From NCBI GenBank assembly GCA_947471745.1, contig CANJKZ010000820.1, forward strand, positions 317,501-381,500: 64,000 nt of DNA. Direction: 5' to 3'. Shown here one piece after another: positions 24,201 to 34,600 of the stretch. Within the stretch, counting starts at the first letter, position 1; each line of letters begins with the position of its first letter. Source of the stretch: Closterium sp. Naga37s-1. Taxonomy: Eukaryota; Streptophyta; Zygnematophyceae; Desmidiales; Closteriaceae. Below the pieces are notes generated by a model. It did no database searches and was not told where the DNA came from. It worked only from the letters and a program-made list of their open reading frames with translations. A program made the position numbers and the translations under genes.

Positions 24201-25103
24201 ATCACTCCTGCTAATGTCACAGCATCATATCACTCCTGCTAATGTCACAGCATCATATCACTCCTGCTAATGTCACAGCATCATATCACTCCTGCTAATG
24301 TCACAGCATCATATCACTCCTGCTAATGTCACAGCATCATATCACTCCTGCTAATGTCACAGCATCATATCACTCCTGCTAATGTCACAGCATCATATCA
24401 CTCCTGCTAATGTCACAGCATCATATCACTCCTGCTAATGTCACAGCATCATATCACTCCTGCTAATGTCACAGCATCATATCACTCCTGCTAATGTCAC
24501 AGCATCATATCACTCCTGCTAATGTCACAGCATCATATCACTCCTGCTAATGTCACAGCATCATATCACTCCTGCTAATGTCACAGCATCATATCACTCC
24601 TGCTAATGTCACAGCATCATATCACTCCTGCTAATGTCACAGCATCATATCACTCCTGCTAATGTCACAGCATCATATCACTCCTGCTAATGTCACAGCA
24701 TCATATCACTCCTGCTAATGTCACAGCATCATATCACTCCTGCTAATGTCACAGCATCATATCACTCCTGCTAATGTCACAGCATCATATCACTCCTGCT
24801 AATGTCACAGCATCATATCACTCCTGCTAATGTCACAGCATCATATCACTCCTGCTAATGTCACAGCATCATATCACTCCTGCTAATGTCACAGCATCAT
24901 ATCACTCCTGCTAATGTCACGGCATCATATCACTCCTGCTAATGTCACAGCATCATATCACTCCTGCTAATGTCACAGCATCATATCACTCCTGCTAATG
25001 TCACAGCATCATATCACTCCTGCTAATGTCACAGCATCATATCACTCCTGCTAATGTCACAGCATCATATCACTCCTGCTAATGTCACAGCATCATATCA
25101 CTA
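21290..25103. repeat. 28-bp satellite, about 136 near-identical copies (3.8 kb)
   Basis: Unit contains tcacagcatcatatcactcc. Almost every copy is identical. The only interior variant I see is cacggcatc for cacagcatc, at 23689, 23801, 23913 and 24921. 28 is not a multiple of three and the unit contains TAA, so all six frames are closed. Both edges fade into degenerate copies (21.2 and 25.1 kb). No spacers, so not a CRISPR. Confidence 0.98.
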
Positions 25104-26449
25104 CTGCTCATGTCAAAGCATGTAGTGTCTAGGGTTGGAGTCACCACATGAGGCGCTACTGTGCCCATCACACAACAGCATATCCCAGGGGCGCATGTCA
25201 AAGCAAACTGTCTAGTGCTGGCGTCACAACAAGAGGCGCTACTACTTACAATTCACAATATAATGTCTATTTCCACTTTCTGTCACCGCATTTCATCCCT
25301 GCTTTCTATGACTGCGCATATGCGACAGCGTAAGTCAAGTGCAAACCAGTGATTTATCATTTACCATCAGGTATCTTTCGTAAACCCTTCGTTCGTCTTT
25401 GTCGACTTAGCATGCATTGTGATACTACCCAATTATCCCCTTTGCAACAAAATACAGGCTGCTCCTACTCCATCCGGTTCCATGTCTTCTTGGTTCTAAC
25501 CTTTGATGCATACTACAACCACTGATTTATCTTTTTGTGCTCGTTTCACTATCATGGCACTAATGTTGCCCATGCCTCACACCCCTCCCCACACATGCGT
25601 TCAACCAGCCGCATGGACTATATGTCAACAGCTTTCAAGGTCAGGAGTGGCCCCTTATTGCTCCCAATGTGGTGCTCTCATTACCATTCGTCTCTTTCTT
25701 TGCTCTACTTCTCCATGTTTTGCTCCACTGAACTGCAGATCCATTTGGTGTCCGGAACATTTTTGTGTTTGTTGGAAATTTTCACGGCATACAAGACATT
25801 ACCACCACACGATTGAGCCTATGTAGCCTACTGATACTACACCTCCTACCTGCATGATTTTGGCAGCAACAGTTTGCACCTTCTAAAGCAAGTACGGTAG
25901 TTTGATGTTTTTGCTCATGACTTAGCATAATTAGCACGCGTATGTGTCAAGTGGCTCAAGTCACAGCAGGCGTATACATGTATAAAGGATTTTACACTGA
26001 ATTTTGGAATCCACATTTATGCGAATGAGCACTTGTCCACCAAACATGTTTGCCTCAATGGTCTTGGTTTCAAGAATGGCACAACATAAGCTCTCCTGCA
26101 GTGAGAATCAACGGTGATAAAATTGAGTGCCATCATATGGTGTACGAGCCAACAGGTGGTGTTGGAGGTGGACAACCCCCGGTCTCCATCCACATCAGTG
26201 CATTGTCCTCTGTTGAGGGAGGAGGTGCGGTGGCGATCAGCTTGCTGACAGTTGCCACACATGGGGAGAGGGTGAGGGAAAGGGAGGCAGAGGGTGGGGG
26301 GAAATAGGAGGGAGGGTGAGGAAGGGCAGGGAAGGCAATGGTGGTAGTAGGGGATAGGTATACGGGGAAGGGGGTGAGGAAGACGAGGGACAGGGAGAAA
26401 GGCGATGAGGAGAAGGGAAACAGAGAGAAGGGGGACAGAGAGAATATGA
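25104..26449. other. Intergenic between satellites; one possible orphan exon
   Basis: The left 100 bp is decayed 28-bp repeat. Most of the rest has no recognisable gene. 26050-26307 (+) reads 85 codons with balanced composition (INGDKIECHHMVYEPTGG and so on) unlike the surrounding repeats, so it could be an isolated exon or gene relic. I do not recognise it. Confidence 0.35.
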
Positions 26450-28645
26450 ACTGAGAGGACGGGAGGATGAAAGGACAGGGGCATGTGAGGACAAGAGGAC
26501 GAGAGGACAGGGGGACGAGAGGTCAGGGGGACGGGGGGATGAGAGGACGGGGGGATGAGAGGACAGGCGGATGAGAGGACGAGGGGATGAGAGGATAGGG
26601 GGACGAGAGGACAGAGGGATGAGAGGACGGGGGGATGAGAGGACAGGCGGACGAGAGGACAGGGGACGGGGGGATGAGAGGATGGGGGGACGAGAGGACA
26701 GGGAACAGGGGGATGAGAGGACGGGGGGGTGAGAATGAGAGGACAGGGGGATGAGAGGACAGGGGGATGAGAGGACAGGGGGATGAGGGGACAGGGGGGT
26801 GAGAGGACGGGGGGACGAGAGGACAGAGGGGTGAGAGGACGGGGGGATGAGAGGACAGTGGGACGAGACGACAGGGGGACGAGAGGACAGGGGGACGAGA
26901 GGACAGGGGGACGAGAGGACAGGGGGACGAGAGGACAGGGGGACGAGAGGACGGGGGGACGAGAGGACGGGGGGATGAGAGGACGGGGGGATGAGAGGAC
27001 GGGGGGATGAGAGGACAGGGGGATGAGAGGACAGAGGGATGAGAGGACAGAGGGATGAGAGGACGGGGGGATGAGAGGACAGGGGGATGAGAGGACAGGG
27101 GGATGAGAGGACAGGGAGATGAGAGGACAGGGGGATGAGAGGACAGAGGGATGAGAGGACGGAGGGATGAGAGGACGGGGGGATGAGAGGACAGGGGGAT
27201 GAGAGGACAGGGGGATGAGAGGACAGGGGGATGAGAGGACGGGGGGATGATAGGACAGGCGGACGAGAGGACAGGGGACGGGGGGATGAGAGGATGGGGG
27301 GACGAGAGGACAGGGAACAGGGGGATGAGAGGACGGGGGGATGAGAGGACAGGGGGATGAGAGGACAGGGGGATGAGGGGACAGGCGGACGAGAGGACAG
27401 GGGACGGGGGGATGAGAGGATGGGGGGACGAGAGGACAGGGAACAGGGGGATGAGAGGACGGGGGGGTGAGAATGAGAGGACAGGGGGATGAGAGGACAG
27501 GGGGATGAGAGGACAGGGGGATGAGGGGACAGGGGGGTGAGAGGACGGGGGGACGAGAGGACAGAGGGGTGAGAGGACGGGGGGATGAGAGGACAGGGGG
27601 ACGAGACGACAGGGGGACGAGAGGACAGGGGGACGAGAGGACAGGGGGACGACAGGACAGGGGGACGAGAGGACAGGGGGACGAGAGGACAGGGGGACGA
27701 GAGGACAGGGGGACGAGAGGACGGGGGGATGAGAGGACGGGGGGATGAGAGGACGGGGGGATGAGAGGACAGGGGGATGAGAGGACAGAGGGATGAGAGG
27801 ACAGAGGGATGAGAGGACGGGGGGATGAGAGGACAGGGGGATGAGAGGACAGGGGGATGAGAGGACAGGGGGATGAGAGGACAGGGGGATGAGAGGACAG
27901 GGGGATGAGAGGACAGAGGGATGAGAGGACGGAGGGATGAGAGGACGGGGGGATGAGAGGACAGGGGGATGAGAGGACAGGGGGATGAGAGGACAGGGGG
28001 ATGAGAGGACGGGGGGATGATAGGACAGGCGGACGAGAGGACAGGGGACGGGGGGATGAGAGGATGGGGGGACGAGAGGACAGGGAACAGGGGGATGAGA
28101 GGACGGGGGGATGAGAGGACAGGGGGATGAGAGGACAGGGGGATGAGGGGACAGGGGGGTGAGAGGACGGGGGGATGAGAGGACGGGGGGGTGAGAGGAC
28201 GGGGGGGTGAGAGGACAGAGGGATGAGAGGACAGGGGGATGAGAGGACAGGGGGATGAGAGGACGGGGGGATGAGAGGACGGGGGACGAGAGGACAGGGG
28301 GACGAGAGGACGGGGGGATGAGAGGACGGGGGACAGGGGGATGAGAGGACAGTGGGATGAGAGGACGGGGTGATGAGAGGACGGGGGGATGAGAGGACAG
28401 AGGGATGAGAGGACAGAGGGATGAGAGGACAGGGGGATGAGAGGACGGGGGGATGAGTGGACGGGGGGATGAGAGGACGGGGGGATGAGAGGACGGGGGG
28501 ATGAGAGGACGGGGGGATGAGAGGACGGGGGGATGAGAGGACGAGGGGATGAGAGGACGAGGGGATGAGAGGACGGGGGGATGAGAGGACGAGGGGATGA
28601 GAGGACAGGGGACAGGGGGATGAGAGGCCGGGGTAATGAGAGGAC
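26450..28645. repeat. 16-bp G-rich satellite, about 135 units
   Basis: Unit ggacagggggatgaga with frequent one-base variants (acg/aca, gacg/gatg) and occasional deleted units. A block of several hundred bp (about 26640-27290) recurs at about 27370-28070, so large blocks were duplicated. On the minus strand all three frames read a Pro/Ser/Leu-rich 16-residue repeat, giving a frame of over 1,000 codons (26237-29488). I treat this as a repeat artefact, though a hydroxyproline-rich cell-wall protein cannot be wholly excluded. Confidence 0.95.
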
Positions 28646-28689
28646 GGGGGGGTTTTTCGCGGGAGGGGAGGGAGGCCGGCGGGAGGGGG

Positions 28690-29235
28690 GATTCCCGGGC
28701 GACACGGAGGGCGATGGCAGGGGAAGCGTGGGCGACGGTGGGGGGAAGCGTGGGCGATGGTGGGGGGAAACGTGGGCGACGGTGGGGGGAAACGTGGGCG
28801 ACGGTGGGGGGAAACGTGGGCGACGGTGGGGGGAAACTTGGGCGACGGTGGGGGGAAACGTGGGCGACGGTGGGGGGAAGCGTGGGCGACGGTGGGGGGA
28901 AACGTGGGCGACGGTGGGGGGAAGCGTGGGCGACGGTGGGGAGAAGCGTTGGCGACGGTGGGGAAAAGAGTTGGCGACTGTGGGGAAAAGAGTTGGCGAC
29001 GGTGGGGAAAGCGTTGGCGACGGTGGGGAAAAGCGTTGGCGACGATGGGGAAAAGCGTTGGCGACGGTGGGGAAAAGCGTTGGCGACGGTGGGGGAAAGC
29101 GTGGGCGACGGGGAGGAAGCGTGGGCCACGGTGGGAGGAAGCGTGGGGGACGGTAAGAGGAAGCGTGGGCGACGGTAAGAGGAAGCGTGGGCGACGGTAA
29201 GAGGAAGCGTTGGTGACGGTGGGCTGAAGCGGGGG
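28690..29235. repeat. About 22-bp G-rich tandem repeat
   Basis: Unit ggcgacggtggggggaaacg and shortened relatives, becoming irregular to the right (ggtaagaggaagcgt). It directly follows the 16-bp satellite. Confidence 0.9.
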
Positions 29236-30159
29236 TGACGGTCGGAAGAAGCGTGGGCGATGAGCGTGTGTGAATGTGGGGGAAGGCGTGTGCGATGGTC
29301 AGCGGAATTGTGGGTGCACCCAGGGAGCAGGAGGCAGCGACGGTAAAGGGGAAGCGTGAGCGAAGGTGAGGGAAAGGGTGGGGGGAAGCGTGGGCGTGTG
29401 CGTAGGGTACGCAGAAGGCGAATGGGTGCGAATGTGATGTTTGAGGAAGGGCGATGCCAGGGCGACCGAGTGAGGCAACGTGATACACCGTCGCGTTGCT
29501 GTCATACCGAGGCGCTACGACTGGAAAATAAGTCGGGGTGTCTACATTGGCCGAGAGATTGACGGCGGAGGCGGAAGGCTGGGGATACTTTCGCGACGCG
29601 CGAGCGTGTGCTTCTTTCTAAGCCTGAGACTACTACTCGCTGCAACGACACTTGGAGAGAACGTGGCGGTTGCGTTAGAGGAAACATAGTGGCGGCGGCT
29701 CGGTTGCAACTAAAGTCGCCAAAGGTCCCTGATTCGTGTCTTTGAACAGAGCACTTAGACTGAAGATTGCCCGTATGTGACGGGAGAACGACTACTAGCG
29801 TGCCTCATAATATGCGTGTCCAAGCGTTCCCGATGGTTTTCAAGTTTACTCAAGGTGAACAGTGCTTTCCTCTGAGGCGTTTTTCCTGCTTGTTGTTCTA
29901 GTTTATCGCTGGCCAATCACGGATCACCTCTGCTGCTTGAAACTGACGGATTGTTCTGAACCAGCTGATAACATGGTTATTCACGAAATCAAGTTCAAGA
30001 AACTTGAATTTGAAAAATACCATGTGAAACTCGGGCTTTAATATGAAGTTCATCCAGCAACTGGAAAAACCCATTTTGGGAATCATTCGGAATTCACAAC
30101 ACGGTAATCTCTTGTGGTATTGGAATGTTGGCTTCCTGGTAGGTACATTGCCCAGGTAA
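29236..30159. other. Intergenic, no gene seen
   Basis: The left part is the decaying edge of the G-rich repeat; the rest is unique sequence downstream of the minus-strand gene at 30160. Nothing recognisable. Confidence 0.45.
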
Positions 30160-30954
30160 TTAAAAATAGAGCACCAATACTGATGCCAATACTAGGGCAG
30201 GTAATCCAACAGCTGGAAACACCCAGCGTGGAAATTGTTGTGGATTCACAATAGCATCTTCGTCAACAGCTGAGCAGTTACAGCTTGTTTCAGAGAAGTC
30301 CCTAATTATGATTGGTAAAGCTTCCTGCTGAAGCGATTCTGATGATGAATGCTCCGCCGAGATTTCCGCTTGAATGAGTGGAGAGTTTGTTTCTTTCAGC
30401 TTGATTGTCATGTTTCCGATGTGTGAAACCTTTTTATCAGATGACTGAAATACAAGCTTCGGAGGATCTGCCATGGAAAGAAGAGGTGAGCATTGGTGAC
30501 TTGAAGCTTCTTACACAACAGCGGGCTGACCTGATAAGCAGCCGACGCCGCCGCACGTGATGCTTGCTTCATAAAACATTTCCCGCCGCAAGTCAATCAA
30601 TGGTACTTCTGCATAATAATCCGACGAAAGTGCCAGTTCCTGGAGAACCCTTTCATTGCTGAGCTCGATTACATGGAGATGACAAGCGGAAGAGCACTCA
30701 TAATCGATCATGGTGACTCCCAGAAAATGCACAGCCTGAAATGGGACGAAGCCTGCCAAAAGGGAAGCTGATGAGTCTGACTGATGTTTCGATGAACGTT
30801 ATGGTGTGCGTTCATTTTCTTATCTGGAAGCCAGACCTGAGACACCCTCGTTCTTGTCGACAATGACTGCATAGGCTGTTGGAAGAATAACCAGGAAACA
30901 CAAGGTAGCCTTCACGAGCGTGGGTTGAGGCGTCAGTTCATTCCTGGAAGCCAT
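30160..30954 (-). CDS. Unrecognised secreted/single-pass membrane protein, 3 exons
   Basis: Exons 30954-30837, 30752-30531 and 30467-30160 join in frame to give 215 aa. I do not recognise the family. Visible features: an N-terminal signal-like hydrophobic stretch (about residues 15-30, ending ...PTAYA); a cysteine-containing middle (DYECSSACHLHV, TCGGVGCLS, ETSCNCS) suggesting disulphides; and a C-terminal hydrophobic segment (WVFPAVGLPALVLASVLVLYF region) ending the protein, which fits a tail anchor or a GPI-type signal. It faces away from the receptor kinase gene across 723 bp. A gene is supported by clean splice sites, frame conservation and balanced composition next to satellites; the function is unknown. 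Confidence 0.7.
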
Positions 30955-31677
30955 GACTGTCCAGCGAGAATTGCTGGACGTGCCTACGGAATTATGTGAA
31001 AATATGGTGGAGAGCTGGTGTGGTGTGGTGCCTTGATTCTGGTTTGTTGTGGGTCAAGAAATTTCGGGTTTCTCGGTTACCATTCAAAATGTCGCTAGGG
31101 TACACGTAAAACATCAGAGCGCAGAGGATTTGTTTCGTCAAAATCGGTTGACTTGTGCCTGGTTACATCTCTCCGCCCAAAATAAGGAAGCATGATCGGA
31201 CTGTACGATCTTCACGACAAATTAGCGAAACTTTTGCTTTCTGCCTCTTTACGTTTCGCCCGCTGTGCCATTCTGCCTAGGCGATGTCGCATCACTGGAC
31301 AAGCCGTCGATGAAGCTGCATCATTATTGAACTCCCATCCCTTCCATCCCATCGCATCGCCGTCACGACTGGCAGGGACTAAATAGGCTTGGTGACTGAT
31401 TTGTGGTGCAACCCTAAAGCGAAGGTCAAAACTTATCAGGTTATGCCAACAATGGCTATGTAGGAGGTTTGTCAAATTTCTCTAGACGGATGACGTTGGC
31501 TGCTGCCTGTAAAAGACGCGCTCATGAATTGTCCCAGTGCCCACCGTCCTCTTCCTCACCACATATGTAAAGCTTTCTGGCTCTGCCGGAGGTACTAGGC
31601 TGGAAGCGTATTGTTCTTCAGATTAAGGGTGCCTGCGATTCGTGTGAAACGGTAGCTTTGTGTGAAACGTTGGAAGT
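30955..31677. promoter_or_regulatory. Divergent intergenic region between membrane protein gene (minus) and receptor kinase (plus)
   Basis: Both start codons point outward, so both promoters should be here. No motif I can defend. Confidence 0.4.
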
Positions 31678-34600
31678 ATGATATGGTCCGTAGCGATGCA
31701 AGAGTTGGCTCACAGCCCGCCACGTCGGCCTGCCGGATGGCTGCTTCTTGCCATGGCGCTCGCACTTGTACTGCAGCCAATCTGCTTCAGCCACGTGGCC
31801 GAGGCTCAACCGCTTGCTCCGCCTCCCGCGTCTCCGCCGTCCTCACCACCGCGAGCAGGAAAAGGGTCATCGAATGCCACTTGCCTTCCGAATGATGCTT
31901 GGACAGGATCCTGCAAGCAGTGGGGAATCGAATGTGAGCCATCTTTCTTTATTTCTCAAAATCTTGAAACCACTACCCTATATCTGCTGAAATCTTTCCA
32001 CCTGGTCCTTACCCGTTCCCGCTTCACTCCACAATCTTTTCTGCTCCCCTCCGCTTTTTGCTCTCCTCCTTCCGCCCTACTCTTCTCCCTGCGTCACCTT
32101 CCAGGCAATACAATTAGCAACCTCTACTCGCTGTGGTTCCCAAACGATCGAGTATTGGAGAGACCGTGCACATTGGTGTGCAACAGCACCACCAACGTGG
32201 TCTCCTGCGACCCCCCTCCTCCATCCGACGCCCCGTGTGCCTGTGCGCTCAACAGCCCCACCAATTACACCGGCCTGTGAGTCACTGTCAGTCTGTCCCC
32301 GTACCAATCGCATCAATCACCAATTGCACGGACTCAATGCCTCAATTAGTCTGACCCCGCTGTGCCATGCCATGTCGTTGTCATTGGTCCACAGATTGCC
32401 TGGAGTAGTCTCAGAGACGCCGCTGCAGCGCTGCTGCTGCTGTTGCTGACAGAGTTTCTTCTGTTGTTGCTGCGTGCGTTTCTTCTGCTGCCGGTGCAGG
32501 TCCGTGGCTCTGAAAGGACTCTCGGGTACCATCCCACCATCCATTGGTGGCCTCCTCCATCTCACCTACCTGTCAGTCGCCACGCCATGCCATTTTTCTT
32601 CCTTCTCCCCTCACCCACGCCATCCCATGCCACTGCTGGCAGCGTTGGCCGCAGGTTGCGACCCTCCCTGTGTCCCTCGTCCTGCCTGCTTTTTTTCGAG
32701 TGCCACAGGAACCTTCAAGGAAACAACTTCAGTGGCCCCATCCCCACTACGTTCTGCCAGCTCACCGCTCTGCAGTACATGTGAGAGGCATGGCGCCCTG
32801 CAGTGTATGTGAGAGAGCTAGGCATGCACCCCATTCTTGCCATGTTGCTGTTGCATGTGTCACAGCGCAGGTAGCGTTTCAAGATCCCTCACACCTTTTC
32901 CGGAATGTGCCTGATTGCTGTCCGCACGCTGCAGGGATCTGAGCAACAACAGCCTAGACGGCACCATCCCCACCTGCTTCTCTGCCCTCACCAACCTCCT
33001 AGTGCTGTGCGCACCCGCCCTGCCATCACACTCCACCAATCTTCCTCCCTCACTTAATCTACCGTTCGGCAGCTCACCTGTCACCCTGTCGCTCTTCTTT
33101 CCGCTCCACTCCAGATTACCCAAGTTTGTCGCTCTAGTCTGAATTTCATTGAATAATTCCAACGCGGGCAGGCCTTTTCCCTTCTCTGTGCCTTGGCCTG
33201 GCCTGTGCATCCCACCATCCTGCCTTACCTCACCATTCAGTGCGCCTGCATTGCATAAGTGTCCTCGTTGACTTCCTCCCAGTGCTTCCAGGCCCCAGCC
33301 AGCCACATTAGGCCTTCCCCATGACGCGTTGTTGTGATGCGCCTTCCCCGTGACGCCCGATTGCGATATTCCTTCCCCATAGCGCCTTACGGTTGATGTG
33401 TCTGCCTTCCCTGTGACACCTTATTGTGATTCGCATTCCCTATGATGCCTTATCGTGATATGCCTGCCAACTGTACCCGCGCAGGGACCTGCACCACAAC
33501 CAGCTGTCAGGACCCATTCCAACAGAGCTCGGCAGCATGCTCTCTCTGCAGACACTGTACTGCGCCCTTGCTCGCTCCAACACCCATCTGGACTGCTTTC
33601 TCTGTCCTCTGTTTTCCGCTGTGCCATGTGCCATCATGCTTCCTGCGGACGTTTTAGTGCGCCCATGCTCGCTCTAACACTAACTTATGTTTTTTACTCT
33701 GGTTCCCTTCGGCCATGCGCTCTCTATCTGTGTCTCGCACTGCAGTCGCATACCATGTCTTGCCTTTCAGTCCATTGCCCTCCCACGGGCTCATGCTCTC
33801 ATGCAGTCACTCTCCCTTGCGCTCATGCTTTCATGCGCACGTGCTGTCTCAATTCCATTCTCTCACACTCCCATGCTCTCACGCTCCCATGCTCACATGC
33901 TCCCAATCGCCTCACAGGTTCCTCAGGCGCAACAGACTCACAGGTGCCATTCCCTCCAACATTTCTCTCGCCCAAAACCTCACCAACCTGTACGTCATTC
34001 ATTCAGAGTCACATCTAGAGGGACCAGCTCGGCTCCCCCATCTGGCCTTGCAGCATCTTCCTTTCCACCTCGCGCAGCCTCCTCCCCTCCACCTCCCCCT
34101 TCCCCTCCCCCACATCTCTCCCCTTCTCCCCCCAGTTCGTCTTTCTCACCCTCTCTGCCATCTTTCTATGCCTCTCTCACTTGCACTTACTTCCACTTCT
34201 GTACACTTGCTCTTCCCAGCCACGCATGATTTTGCCCTTACCTCACACTCGTTTCTGCTCGCCCATACACCTCAACTCCTCGCTCCCCTCTGCATGGCAG
34301 CTGGGTGGACAACAACACCCTCAACGGCCACCTTCCTGGCCCTCTAAGAGACTTTTATGAGTCGACTCAAAAGCCCTAGTCCGGTCTCTCACTCCCCTCC
34401 CCACCCCGACCTTTCACTCCCCTCTGCATGGCAGCTGGGTGGACAACAACACCCTCAACGGCCACCTTCCTGGCCCCCTGGGGAACCTCGTGAATCTTGT
34501 CTCGCTGTAAGACCTGCCTCTGCTCTTTTGCTCACACGCCAGTACTCCAATCAACTCCCGTTTCCCACTTGCCGCTACTTCCTCTGTTTCAGACGCGTAT

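Noticed and set aside
21290..25103. CRISPR-like array of 28-bp repeats
   Set aside because: The units are contiguous with no spacers, and the genome is eukaryotic; it is a satellite.
26237..29488. 1,083-codon minus-strand frame as an extensin-type gene
   Set aside because: Overlapping frames read the same repeat, there is no signal peptide at the first Met, and composition simply reflects the 16-bp satellite. Kept only as a finding.
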